DNA of 64,000 nt, taken from Stappia albiluteola (GTDB lineage: Bacteria > Pseudomonadota > Alphaproteobacteria > Rhizobiales > Stappiaceae). The position numbers and the translations under genes were made by a program. The notes below the pieces were generated by a model that saw only the letters and a list, made by a program, of their open reading frames with translations, was not told where the DNA came from and made no database searches. This document shows, one piece after another, positions 29,404 through 38,149 of this stretch (the first letter of the stretch is position 1; each line of letters starts with the position of its first letter). The stretch lies in the NCBI RefSeq assembly GCF_014050225.1, contig NZ_JACFXV010000066.1, positions 56,973-120,972 of the forward strand, read 5' to 3'.

Positions 29404-31657
29404 CGCCCTCCGCCCGCCCGGCCGAGGCTCGCAACCGTTCTTCCACCGGGAACCGGGCGATCTTCGGCACGGGGGCTTCGTGGAAATCGTCCTCTCGCTC
29501 GGTAATGCGGTCGTAGAAGCTGCCCAGCGGGGCATCCATGCCCTGCGCCAGTTCCTTGCAGGCGGCGATCAACGCCTCGACTTCACGCTCCTCCACTTCA
29601 TTTTCCAGAGCCGTCATCAGCCGGTCATGAGCATCGCGCAGCTCCACGAATTGCCGGCTTTGCGCAAGGATCTCGTCGCCGACGAGAATGAAGGTCGGCA
29701 CGGTCTGGGCCTTCCCCTTTACGTGGATGGTGCCGGCGCTGAGGATTGCGAGCGTTTCAGCACCTGCTGCGGTCGTGCCGGACAGGACAATATCGAAGGC
29801 AATGTATTTGCTGGCCGTCTCCACCCGGGAGGCGATGTTGACGGTATCGCCGACGGCCGAATAGTCGAAGCGGCTTTCAGACCCCATATTGCCGACGCAG
29901 GCCATGCCGGTATTGATGCCGAAGCCGACGGATATCGCCGGAAGCTCCCGTCCCCAGCCTGTCGCCGCCCTTCCCTCGTCGCCCGCATTGAAGCGGCCCA
30001 CGGCCCTGCGCATGGCGAGCGCGGCGCGGCAGGCATGCAGGGCATGATCCGGCATGAGGAGCGGTGCATTCCAGAAAGCCATGATGCAGTCGCCGATGAA
30101 TTTGTCGATGGTTCCCTCCTCCGCGATGATCTGGCGGCTCAGGCTGCTCAGCAGGGCGTTGAGAAACTGCACGACCTCCACCGGAGTGAGCCTTTCGCTC
30201 AAGGTGGTGAAATCGCGGATATCGCCGAAAAGAACGGTTACCTCCCGCGTTTCGCCGCCCAGCGCCAGCGTCTCGGGATGCATCTCGATCTGCTCCAGCA
30301 CCGCCGGCGCGACATATTGCGTGAAGGCCCGCCGGATCTGCCGCTTCTGCCGGTCGGCAATGAAATAGCGGAACGTCGTCATCGCCAGGTAGACGAAGAG
30401 GCCGCCGCTCGCCGGAAAGGTGGGATCGAACAGCAGCCCGTAACGCGCATAGGCAAGCCAGGTACCCACGGCAAGCCCGGCCGCCAGCACGCCACCGGTC
30501 AGGAAGGAAATCAGCGGACCGGTCGCCAGCGACATGCCGACGACGAAACATGCCACGAAGATGAAGCCGAAGAGTTCCAGGCCGTCGACCCAGTCGCTGC
30601 GATAGACGTAGGTGTTCGTCAGCACCTGCTCCAGCAGCTGGGCATGGATGGAAACGCCCGGAACGTTTTCGCCCACCGACGTTGCACGAATATCGTGCAG
30701 CCCGATCGCCGACGTGCCGATCAGGACGATATGGCCCGCGACCTTCTCTACTGTCTGAGGGTCGATGGCATCGCTCAATATGGCGGAAGCCGAGATATAG
30801 CGTTCCTTGTTCTCCCGGCTGTAGCGCATCCAAAGCGCGCCGTCGGCGGTCGTCGGGATGTCGATATCGCCGACGCGGATCGCCTGCACGATGACACCCT
30901 CGTCGTCGATGGCATGGACGACAAGGGTCGACACGCCCATGGCGACGCGCAGCGCCTCGATGGCCAGCCCCGGATAGAGCGCGTTGCCGTCCGACCAGAC
31001 GAGCGGCACCTTGCGGACGACCGAGACGGACTCCGTCGGCGACAGGCTGATGCTGCCGAGCCCGATTGCAGCGTCGTCCAGCGGTGCAAGGTTCCGTGCC
31101 GCCCCCAGCATGCGGGCGACCGCGGTGAAAGGAGGAGCGCCCGTGTAGGCAAAGCCCGCCTTGACCCGCGGCAGGCTGCCCTGCCCTTCCGAGACCTGCG
31201 CGAAACCGAGCACCGCCGGGACCTGAGACAAGGCGTCGGCAAATATCGCATCGTTGTTGGTGACCTCGCCGGCGAGCTTTGCTAGCTGCTCCTGATCGAG
31301 GTACTGGGCAAGGGCCGGATCGCCGACCAGCCGCGACGGCGACAGACGGTCAGGCTCGGCAAACAGCATATCGAACGCGATCGCCGCCGCGCCCATTTCG
31401 CCCAGCCTCAACGTCAATTCGGCCATAAGCGAGCGCGGCCACGGCCACTGGCCGAATTTTCTCAAAGAGGCTTCGTCCACATCGATGATGCGGACGGGCG
31501 TTTCCTGGAAGGGGCGGGGCGACAGGCGCTGGAACTGGTCGAAGGCGGTTTCGCGCATCGTGCGCACGAAATAGGGATCGGCGACGCGGACGCCGGCAAG
31601 GGCAATGATGCAGGCAAGGCCGAACAGCATGGCCAGCACCGCCGGTCGGCTGATCAC
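29399..31657 (-). CDS. CHASE2-domain class III adenylate/guanylate cyclase
   Basis: A 752-aa membrane receptor cyclase starting at GTG 31655-31657 with GGGGGAG upstream. An N-terminal membrane helix is followed by an extracytoplasmic CHASE2 domain (about 30-345: VRIIDVDEASLRKFGQWPWPRSL, GHIVLIGTSAIGLHDIRAT). Three membrane helices (about 350-425) lead to a class III cyclase domain (about 465-650: VTVLFGDIRDFTTLSERL, EEGTIDKFIGDCIMAFWNAP). Both metal-binding aspartates are present. It is probably co-transcribed after the FecR-domain gene, a partnership seen in other bacteria. The natural cue is unknown. Its stop lies in a mobile-element end. Confidence 0.9.
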   Translation of the reverse strand: MISRPAVLAMLFGLACIIALAGVRVADPYFVRTMRETAFDQFQRLSPRPFQETPVRIIDVDEASLRKFGQWPWPRSLMAELTLRLGEMGAAAIAFDMLFAEPDRLSPSRLVGDPALAQYLDQEQLAKLAGEVTNNDAIFADALSQVPAVLGFAQVSEGQGSLPRVKAGFAYTGAPPFTAVARMLGAARNLAPLDDAAIGLGSISLSPTESVSVVRKVPLVWSDGNALYPGLAIEALRVAMGVSTLVVHAIDDEGVIVQAIRVGDIDIPTTADGALWMRYSRENKERYISASAILSDAIDPQTVEKVAGHIVLIGTSAIGLHDIRATSVGENVPGVSIHAQLLEQVLTNTYVYRSDWVDGLELFGFIFVACFVVGMSLATGPLISFLTGGVLAAGLAVGTWLAYARYGLLFDPTFPASGGLFVYLAMTTFRYFIADRQKRQIRRAFTQYVAPAVLEQIEMHPETLALGGETREVTVLFGDIRDFTTLSERLTPVEVVQFLNALLSSLSRQIIAEEGTIDKFIGDCIMAFWNAPLLMPDHALHACRAALAMRRAVGRFNAGDEGRAATGWGRELPAISVGFGINTGMACVGNMGSESRFDYSAVGDTVNIASRVETASKYIAFDIVLSGTTAAGAETLAILSAGTIHVKGKAQTVPTFILVGDEILAQSRQFVELRDAHDRLMTALENEVEEREVEALIAACKELAQGMDAPLGSFYDRITEREDDFHEAPVPKIARFPVEERLRASAGRAEGD

Positions 31658-31705
31658 GTCTCCCCCTTTCCCTCCTCAATCCGCCGGACTGCCACCGGCG
31701 TCTCC

Positions 31706-31755
31706 TAGGTCATGAACTCATACCATTCCCACCAGATTTATGAGTCCATGACCTA
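31706..31755. mobile_element. 50-bp palindromic insertion remnant
   Basis: TAGGTCATGAACTCATA and TATGAGTCCATGACCTA are 17-bp inverted ends (16 of 17 match) separated by 16 bp. TA occurs at both borders, as for TA-targeting transposons. It lies between the FecR-domain gene and the cyclase gene, and its last TA forms part of the FecR-gene stop codon. Confidence 0.7.
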
Positions 31756-32874
31756 ACGTCCAAAGCCGCCGCCTCCACCGTCGCGATCGCGTCCGAAACC
31801 GCCGAAACCGCCGCCTCCGCCACCGAAGGCGCCCCCAAATCCGCTTCGGTCATCGCCGTTACGGCCAACACTGAAGCCGCCGGTGCCGTCCGAGCCAAGG
31901 CCGCGGAACTCCACGGATGCCCCGAAGCCGCCCGTCGCCTCGCCGTCGCCCGGCCGCGTGGTCGTCACGTTCGCTGTGGGCCCGGAGCCGCCGCCGAAGC
32001 TGAGCGTGCCCTGTGTTTGGCCGCCGCGCGGCCCCGTTACCGTCACGACGATCGACGGACGCGTCACGCCGGGAGGCGGTTCGGGCGGCGGAGGCGCAGG
32101 TTCCACGGCTATCGGGGCAGCCGCGGCATTGCGCACGCGCTCGATCTGCTGGCGCTGCCGCTCGGGCGGCGGTTGCAAGAGATCGCAGCCACGCAAGGAT
32201 ACGCGGAAGTCACGGCGCAACGGCTGTTGCGAGGCGATATAGGGGAAATTCGCCCGTAGCGCTCTGGCACGAAGCTCCCGGTCCTGGATGGAACGGACGT
32301 TCTGCCTGGGTGCGGCCTGCACCATGGTGCAGCGTCCGTTCAGCACCTTGCAGCCGCCGCCATTGCGACCGCATACGGTGGCCTCGCCGCTGAAGAGCAC
32401 GACCTCCGTCATGCCGCTGCGCTGGACGGTGAAGTCGAACTCCGTACCGCGCACGCCGATCGTCGCCGTCGGCGTGGTGATCTTGTAGGCCTGTTTGCGG
32501 CTCTTGCCCGTGATCATGCGGAAGGATCCGCCGAGAGCGCGGATCGAGAAGCTGTTGGCGCGATTGCTCGACCTCAGCAGATAGCTCTCGATGACAAGCG
32601 AGGAACGGGGTCCGACGACGAGCTTCGTTTCGTCGCTGAACAGCAATTGCACCAGCCCTCGCGCATCTGTCGTGATGCGATCGCCCTGCGTGACCGCTGT
32701 GCCGCTGACGATCACAACCTTCACGCGGGAATTCGAGAGCTCGGCATCGGGTTGGGCGTCAACCGCCTTGCCGGCGACCGGCGCGGCGGACACCATGCCC
32801 GCGGCAAGTACGCCCCATGCGAACATGCCGCAGGCCAGAGCTGACAGACGCAGTCCTGGAAAGACGGTAAACAC
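31753..32874 (-). CDS. Exported FecR-domain protein
   Basis: A 373-aa protein starting at GTG 32872-32874, five bases after GGGGGAG; a longer frame to 32973 is rejected. A signal peptide (FAWGVLAAGMVSA) is followed by a FecR domain (about 60-170: GDRITTDARGLVQLLFSDETKLVVGPRSS, TATIGVRGTEFDF), a proline-rich linker and a glycine-rich low-complexity tail (GGFGRDRDGGGGGFGR). Unlike FecR anti-sigma factors it has no cytoplasmic anti-sigma segment, and no ECF sigma or FecA gene is near. It likely works outside the inner membrane with the CHASE2 cyclase that follows. Confidence 0.83.
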   Translation of the reverse strand: MFTVFPGLRLSALACGMFAWGVLAAGMVSAAPVAGKAVDAQPDAELSNSRVKVVIVSGTAVTQGDRITTDARGLVQLLFSDETKLVVGPRSSLVIESYLLRSSNRANSFSIRALGGSFRMITGKSRKQAYKITTPTATIGVRGTEFDFTVQRSGMTEVVLFSGEATVCGRNGGGCKVLNGRCTMVQAAPRQNVRSIQDRELRARALRANFPYIASQQPLRRDFRVSLRGCDLLQPPPERQRQQIERVRNAAAAPIAVEPAPPPPEPPPGVTRPSIVVTVTGPRGGQTQGTLSFGGGSGPTANVTTTRPGDGEATGGFGASVEFRGLGSDGTGGFSVGRNGDDRSGFGGAFGGGGGGFGGFGRDRDGGGGGFGR

Positions 32875-33289
32875 AACGCTCCCCCTATACGAATACGTGG
32901 CTTGTGGGCGGCCTCGACGACAACGCGGCAAAAAAGGCGGCCGCGTCGCGGGGAGAAAGAACCTTACATGCAATTTATATGATTTGAAACTAAATTTGAT
33001 TAATACACGTTAACGATTGAATCACGTCGCTATTCATAAAAATAAAACATCAAAAAACACACGGAAATTACATATAGCTTGCCTAAACAAAATGCATATT
33101 CCTCTTAGGCATGTTTGCTCGCATGCCAATTGCACCCACATGCCGGGAGGTTTCATTTGACGGAACCTGAAATGCAGCGTTGTAGAGGCGCCACGCCGGC
33201 CTGCGCCGATGCGTTGAAAGACCGCCGCGCGGGGCCGGTTGCGCTTTCCCTCGTTTCGCCATTGCGCTAAGAGACCAAAATCGAAGGAT
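32875..33289. other. AT-rich divergent intergenic region, FecR gene / dCTP deaminase gene
   Basis: 415 bp, markedly AT-rich from 32960 to 33120 against a GC-rich background. It should contain promoters for both genes. TTAA-TACACG-TTAA near 33000 recalls a CtrA site, but the spacing is six rather than seven. No gene or repeat is seen. Confidence 0.4.
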
Positions 33290-34405
33290 ATGACGGATCG
33301 GGCGGCACGAATGACAGAAGCGGCGGAAGGGATCTTGCCGGCTCAGGCCTTGCGGGCGATGTTCGCGAATGGAACGATTGCCGCGCCGCGGCCGACCGAC
33401 CCGGACCAGATCCAGCCGGCAAGCCTCGACCTCAGGCTCGGCAGCGTTGCCTACCGCGTCCGCGCGTCCTTCCTGCCCGGCCCCGGTTCCACGGTGGAAA
33501 CGAAGCTTGCGCGGCTGAAGCTGCACGAGATCGATCTTTCCAGAGGCGCCGTGCTGGAAACCGGCTGCGTCTACATCGTGCCCCTGCTGGAGAGCCTCGA
33601 ACTCCCGTCCGGGCTTTCGGCTACGACCAATCCAAAGAGCTCGACCGGCCGGCTTGACGTCTTTACCCGCGTGATCGTGGACGGCGGCCGTGCTTTCGAC
33701 AGCGTGCCGGACGGTTACCGCGGCCCGCTCTACGCCGAAATCAGCCCCCGCACCTTCCCCGTCCTGGTGCGCGAAGGCTCGCGCCTGTCGCAGATCCGCT
33801 TCCGAAGCGGCGAGCCGCTGGTCAGCGACGAGGATCTGGGCGCCGTTCATGCAGCCGAGCAATTGGTGTTCGGCGGCGAGGAACTGATCGGCGGCGGCGT
33901 GCAGCTGACGATCGACCTTGGGGGAAGCGGCGAAGGCAGCCTGATCGGCTACCGCGCCAAGCGCCACACCGGGGTCATCGACGTCGACAAGAAGGCAGCC
34001 CAGGATCCGCGCGATTTCTGGGAGCCGATCTACAATCACGGCGACGCGGCGCTGATCCTCGACCCGAACGAGTTCTATATCCTCGTCTCGCGCGAAGCGG
34101 TGCATGTGCCGCCGCTGTTTGCCGCCGAGATGGTGCCCTTCGATCCGCTGGTCGGCGAGTTCCGCGTCCATTATGCCGGCTTTTTCGATCCCGGCTTCGG
34201 CAACATGGGCGCCGGCGGCAAGGGCTCGCGCGCCGTGCTGGAAGTCCGCTCGCACGAAGTACCCTTCATCGTGGAGCACGGACAGACCGTCGGCCGCCTC
34301 GTCTACGAACGCATGGCCGAACGCCCGGAGCGCCTCTACGGAGAAGGCATCGGCTCCAACTACCAGGGCCAGGCGTTGAAGCTTTCCAAGCATTTCCGCC
34401 TGTGA
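33290..34405 (+). CDS. dcd: 2'-deoxycytidine 5'-triphosphate deaminase, tandem-domain form
   Basis: A 371-aa protein with two dUTPase/DCD-like beta domains in one chain, about twice the length of the trimeric Dcd (about 190 aa). The first copy shows QIQPASLDLRLGSVAYRVRA, and the second shows EVPFIVEHGQTVGRLVYERM and GIGSNYQGQALKLSKHF. It should deaminate dCTP to dUTP for thymidylate synthesis. This long form is typical of Rhizobiales. The ATG 33290 follows GAAGGAT; an upstream in-frame ATG lacks a ribosome site. Confidence 0.85.
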   Translation: MTDRAARMTEAAEGILPAQALRAMFANGTIAAPRPTDPDQIQPASLDLRLGSVAYRVRASFLPGPGSTVETKLARLKLHEIDLSRGAVLETGCVYIVPLLESLELPSGLSATTNPKSSTGRLDVFTRVIVDGGRAFDSVPDGYRGPLYAEISPRTFPVLVREGSRLSQIRFRSGEPLVSDEDLGAVHAAEQLVFGGEELIGGGVQLTIDLGGSGEGSLIGYRAKRHTGVIDVDKKAAQDPRDFWEPIYNHGDAALILDPNEFYILVSREAVHVPPLFAAEMVPFDPLVGEFRVHYAGFFDPGFGNMGAGGKGSRAVLEVRSHEVPFIVEHGQTVGRLVYERMAERPERLYGEGIGSNYQGQALKLSKHFRL

Positions 34406-34481
34406 TGCGGAGTTTCGGGACCACCGAAGGAATTCGGTCCGTTCCTCCAATGCTTTCCGTTGCAGCGGCCAGCGTTGCCGC

Positions 34482-34511
34482 TTGACAGAATGCCCCGACG
34501 CCGCCGATATA
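34482..34511 (+). promoter_or_regulatory. Sigma-70 promoter of tRNA-Gly
   Basis: TTGACA at 34482-34487 and GATATA at 34506-34511 (18-bp spacer), ending ten bases before the tRNA 5' end. Confidence 0.7.
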
Positions 34512-34521
34512 AATGCCGCAG

Positions 34522-34595
34522 GCGGGTGTAGCTCAATGGTAGAGCAGAAGCTTCCCAAGCTTACGACGAGGGTTCGATTCCCTTCACCCGCTCCA
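34522..34595 (+). tRNA. tRNA-Gly (anticodon CCC)
   Basis: 74 nt including encoded CCA. The acceptor stem is GCGGGTG/CACCCGC, the D arm is GCTCAATGGTAGAGC, the anticodon loop is TTCCCAA giving CCC, and the T arm is GAGGGTTCGATTCCCTT. It matches bacterial glyU-type tRNAs closely. The top pair of the anticodon stem appears to be a G-A mismatch. The 3' half overlaps antisense with the end of the glycosyltransferase gene. Confidence 0.95.
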
Positions 34596-36528
34596 GCTCT
34601 TCAATCCTTCCGAGACCAGCAGGCCGATCCGCGAGCCCATGCGGCGTCTTGCGCCAGTGATGCGGCCGCAGGACGAGATCGATCACCGCCGAATAAAAGG
34701 CAAAGCTCTGCAGCAGCCAGTACAGCGGAATGCCGGCAATATCGCGCAATCCCACCGCTATTCCCCTGCATCGTCCGCCTGAAATCATGCTACAGGCGGT
34801 GCCCGCGTAGCTGAGCAACAGGCTCGCGACGACCATCACCAATATGCATGTGCCAACGAAAGTCCCGGCCAGCGGCAAGGGCAGCAGCCCCGAAAAATGC
34901 AGGGCGACCAGGGCGATAAAAAAGGGATGCACCGTCAGTGTCAGCGTGATGCAGCCGAAATAGGTGAGAATGACCGCCAGATCCGCCCTCGGCAATTCTT
35001 CGGCGAGCGCCGTGGGGTCGCGAAACGCAACAAGGAGGGTTTGAAGCCATCCCTTAAGCCAACGGCTTCTCTGGCTATGCCAGATCCGCCAGGTCATGGG
35101 CGCTTCCTCGAATGTGGAACTGTCGACCATCGAAAGGCGGTAGCCATGCCGGACCAGCCTGATGCCGAGATCGGCATCCTCCGTCGTGTTGAAAGGGTCC
35201 CAGCCTCCGACGCGCTCCAGGGCTTCGCGGCGAAAATGATTGGACGTTCCGCCGAGCGGCAGCGGCCATCCCCGGGCGCTGAGCCAGGGCAGCAGGCGAT
35301 CGAACAAAGCCGCATATTCCAGAGCGAACTGCCGGACGAAAAAGCGGTCGTCGACGTGATCGATGGTCAGGTGCGCCTGCAGCGCCGCCACCTGGCGAGG
35401 AAGGAGTGCAAAGCACTCGGCCGCCAACCGCAACTGATCGCGTTCCGGCCGATCCTCGCCGTCGAAAATCGTGATCAGGTCGCCTCGCGCCTCGACAAGC
35501 CCGTAGGCGAGTGCCCTGGGCTTGGTCTTGGGCCAGCCTTCCGGGACAATCACGACCCGCATTCCCGGCCGAAGAACATCCGCGACCGCCCGGCGCGTCT
35601 CGATGTCGTGTTCTTCCAGCAGAAACAGAATTTCAAGCTTTGCAGCAGGATAGTCCAGCTGCCCGAGCGCATCGACGAGTGTGGGAACGACCTTGCTTTC
35701 CTTGTGCAGCGGCACGAGCACCGAATAGGCCGGGTAATCCGCCTCCCCGAGCCGGAGTTCCGGGCTGTGGGTCAAACCCGGCGAGAAGGCCGAAAGCGTC
35801 CGGACCGTGCTGAGCAGCAGACTGCAGATCGTGGTCGCGAGAGAGGCGAGCAGCGCTCCGACCTCCAGCGGCAGGATTACTCCGATGGCGGTCGTCAGGA
35901 AGATTATGCCGAAGAACCAGCCCTGTTCCGGCGTCATCCGGCTTCGCGCGGAATGGGCCGGCTTGCGGACCGAAAGGCGAAGCGCCGGGTCCCCTTGCTC
36001 GATAGCTTCCGCAATCGCACCGGGGCTCGCGATCCTCAGCCGCGGCAGCATTTCGGGATAGCGCTCCAGGTAGCGGTAAAATTCCGGCAGCGCTTCCGGC
36101 GGAGGCGCGACGACGACGCATTCCTTGCCGGCATGATCGCGAAAAAGCGGCTTCGGGCCCCTGTCGCACGGCCTTTCGCCACGGCAGATATCGACCGGCA
36201 GCAAGGAAAACGCCCCGCGCGGCAGAAACGGCAAGCCGCAAAGTTCTGCAATCGCGCTGTAGTAGGCCTCCTCCGTAACATGCCCCTCGTCCAGCAGGAG
36301 GCGTCCGACGGGAATGCCCTGCAGGACCGCGGTCGATGTGAGGCCCATTGCAACCGTGGCGTTCAGGCCCCGTTGGCGCAGGATTTCGATTTCGGAAACC
36401 TGGACGATCTGAGGATTGTCGTCCTTGGCCTCCGTCCAGGGTTCCGGCCAACCGCCAAGCGTCGCGCGCCACCCGACCTTCTGTGCTAATGTCGCTCCCG
36501 TACGCGGGAGCAATTGATCAAGATGCAT
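34561..36528 (-). CDS. MshEN-domain family 2 glycosyltransferase, membrane-bound
   Basis: A 655-aa protein. It starts at ATG 36526-36528 (MHLDQLLPRTG). An N-terminal MshEN/GspE-N type domain (about 60-190, VGRLLLDEGHVTEEAYYSAIAELCGLPFL), known to bind c-di-GMP in related proteins, is followed by two membrane helices. A processive GT2 domain has DGEDRPE, TEDADLG and QRSRWLKG, and several C-terminal helices end the protein. The motif set is that of cellulose/hyaluronan synthase relatives. The final residues RVKGIEPSS are encoded by the antisense strand of tRNA-Gly. The polymer made is unknown. Confidence 0.82.
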   Translation of the reverse strand: MHLDQLLPRTGATLAQKVGWRATLGGWPEPWTEAKDDNPQIVQVSEIEILRQRGLNATVAMGLTSTAVLQGIPVGRLLLDEGHVTEEAYYSAIAELCGLPFLPRGAFSLLPVDICRGERPCDRGPKPLFRDHAGKECVVVAPPPEALPEFYRYLERYPEMLPRLRIASPGAIAEAIEQGDPALRLSVRKPAHSARSRMTPEQGWFFGIIFLTTAIGVILPLEVGALLASLATTICSLLLSTVRTLSAFSPGLTHSPELRLGEADYPAYSVLVPLHKESKVVPTLVDALGQLDYPAAKLEILFLLEEHDIETRRAVADVLRPGMRVVIVPEGWPKTKPRALAYGLVEARGDLITIFDGEDRPERDQLRLAAECFALLPRQVAALQAHLTIDHVDDRFFVRQFALEYAALFDRLLPWLSARGWPLPLGGTSNHFRREALERVGGWDPFNTTEDADLGIRLVRHGYRLSMVDSSTFEEAPMTWRIWHSQRSRWLKGWLQTLLVAFRDPTALAEELPRADLAVILTYFGCITLTLTVHPFFIALVALHFSGLLPLPLAGTFVGTCILVMVVASLLLSYAGTACSMISGGRCRGIAVGLRDIAGIPLYWLLQSFAFYSAVIDLVLRPHHWRKTPHGLADRPAGLGRIEELERVKGIEPSS

Positions 36529-36594
36529 GCGCCTCGCCCCCCGGCTGGCGCGGCGGCCAGCCAACCCGAAACGGATGCTTGGACACCGGCAAAA

Positions 36595-37476
36595 ATGCGA
36601 TTCAAGGCAAGTAACTTGGTAAAAAAGACAGCTAAGCAACTCGCATATTATGCAACCATGACGATAATAACAACACTACTGGTTGTAAATTCTTCGTATG
36701 GTCAGCCCGCCGACGGAATGCCCGTCCCGCCGAATTTCTGGGATCCGCGGGCAACGGCGGAAAACGCCGGCGTGACGCCGGAAGCGATCCAGTTCCTGGC
36801 GACCGACGACTTTCCGCCCTTCGCATTCCGCGACTCCACCGGACGGCTCACCGGCTTCAACATCGACCTTGCCCGGGCGGTCTGCGAGGAACTGAAAATA
36901 GCCTGCTCGCTGAGGGTAAAGTCCTTCGACGCGCTTATTCCCGCCCTGATGCGCGAGGAGGGCGACGCGATCATCGCCGGCCTGAGACCGACGGAAGCCA
37001 ATCTCAAGACGCTGCGCTTTTCCGACGACTATCTGGGCCTGCCTGCCCGCTTCGTGGCGGGCCGCGGCGCCAGGATCGATGCGACGCCGGAAGGCCTCGA
37101 CGGCCAGGCCATCTCCGTTGTCGGCGGCACGTTGCACGAAGCGTTCCTGAAGCGCTTCTTTCCGCGCTCGCAGCTCGTCGTCTTCGAAACGACAGAGGAA
37201 GCGCGCGATGCGGTCAGGACCGGCGCCGTGACCGCCCATTTCGGCGATGCGCTTTCCCTTTCCTTCTGGCTGAACGGCGAGCTTTCCGCCGATTGCTGCG
37301 CCTTTGCCGGCGGCCCCTGGCTGGAGCCCGGCTATTTCGACCGCGGACTTGCCGTCGCCTTCCGGGCCGATGACGAATTGCGCCAGCAGGCGCTCGATTA
37401 CGCCTTGCGCCGCCTGCAGCAGAAAGGCACCTATTCGGAGCTTTACCTGCGCTACTTCCCGATCAGTTACTACTGA
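36595..37476 (+). CDS. Family 3 extracellular solute-binding protein (orphan)
   Basis: A 293-aa periplasmic protein of the amino-acid binding type. A hydrophobic export segment (MTIITTLLVVNSSYG) is followed by FLATDDFPPFAFRDSTGRLTGFNIDLARAVCEEL and RPTEANLKTLRFSDDYL. No permease or ATPase gene is adjacent, so it may serve a transporter elsewhere or act in signalling. Start choice is weak: ATG 36595 and ATG 36658 are both possible and neither has a good ribosome site. The alpha/beta hydrolase gene starts 22 bp downstream. Confidence 0.78.
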   Translation: MRFKASNLVKKTAKQLAYYATMTIITTLLVVNSSYGQPADGMPVPPNFWDPRATAENAGVTPEAIQFLATDDFPPFAFRDSTGRLTGFNIDLARAVCEELKIACSLRVKSFDALIPALMREEGDAIIAGLRPTEANLKTLRFSDDYLGLPARFVAGRGARIDATPEGLDGQAISVVGGTLHEAFLKRFFPRSQLVVFETTEEARDAVRTGAVTAHFGDALSLSFWLNGELSADCCAFAGGPWLEPGYFDRGLAVAFRADDELRQQALDYALRRLQQKGTYSELYLRYFPISYY

Positions 37477-37498
37477 CCATCCAGGACGACTTCCCAAA

Positions 37499-38143
37499 AT
37501 GACCGACTTTCTCTGGACGCGGCCCGACGGCGAGGCCGCCGGCACGCTGCTTCTCGCCCATGGCGCGGGTGCTGCAATGGATTCAAGCTTCATGAACCGC
37601 TTCGCAGAAGCGGCGGCACTTGCCGGGATAGCCGTCGCCCGCTTCGAATTCGCCTACATGGCGGCACGCCGCACGGGCGGGCCGAAGGCGCCGCCGCCAC
37701 GCGCCGACAAGCTGGTCGGCGAATATCAGCGCGCCGTTCAAGCGCTGACGGAGCAGGCGGAAGGACCGGTCTTCGTCGGCGGCAAGTCCATGGGCGGGCG
37801 CGTGGCGGCCATGTTCTGCGGATCGGCCTCCCTGCCGCGACGCGTCCGCGGTCTCGTCTGCCTCGGCTACCCGTTCCACCCGACGGGCAAGCCCGACCAA
37901 TGGCGGCTGGAACCGCTCGAAAAGTGCCGGCAACCTGCGCTCGTCCTGCAAGGCGACCGCGACCCTTTCGGCAACAGAATGGAGGTGGAGGAGCAAACCC
38001 TGCCCTCCCGCATCGAATTCGTCTGGCTGGAAGACGGCAATCACGACTTCGGGCCGCGCGGCAGCTCGCCGGCGACATGGGACGGCAACCTGAAACGGGC
38101 AGCCGAAGCCGCCGCAGGCTTCTGTGTCCGGCACAGGGGGTGA
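37499..38143 (+). CDS. KANL3/Tex30-type alpha/beta hydrolase
   Basis: A 214-aa small alpha/beta hydrolase. The oxyanion motif LLAHGAGAAMDSSFM is near residue 20, the nucleophile serine is in FVGGKSMGGRVAAM, the acid in LQGDRDPFGNR and the histidine in LEDGNHDFGP, so a full triad is present. The substrate is unknown. It probably shares a transcript with the binding protein upstream and is convergent with the RND gene, with six bases between stops. Confidence 0.82.
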   Translation: MTDFLWTRPDGEAAGTLLLAHGAGAAMDSSFMNRFAEAAALAGIAVARFEFAYMAARRTGGPKAPPPRADKLVGEYQRAVQALTEQAEGPVFVGGKSMGGRVAAMFCGSASLPRRVRGLVCLGYPFHPTGKPDQWRLEPLEKCRQPALVLQGDRDPFGNRMEVEEQTLPSRIEFVWLEDGNHDFGPRGSSPATWDGNLKRAAEAAAGFCVRHRG

Positions 38144-38149
38144 CGGCGA

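Noticed and set aside
32995-33020. TTAA-N6-TTAA as a CtrA site before the dCTP deaminase gene
   Set aside because: Spacing is off by one and the region is so AT-rich that TTAA pairs arise by chance; no functional link to CtrA.
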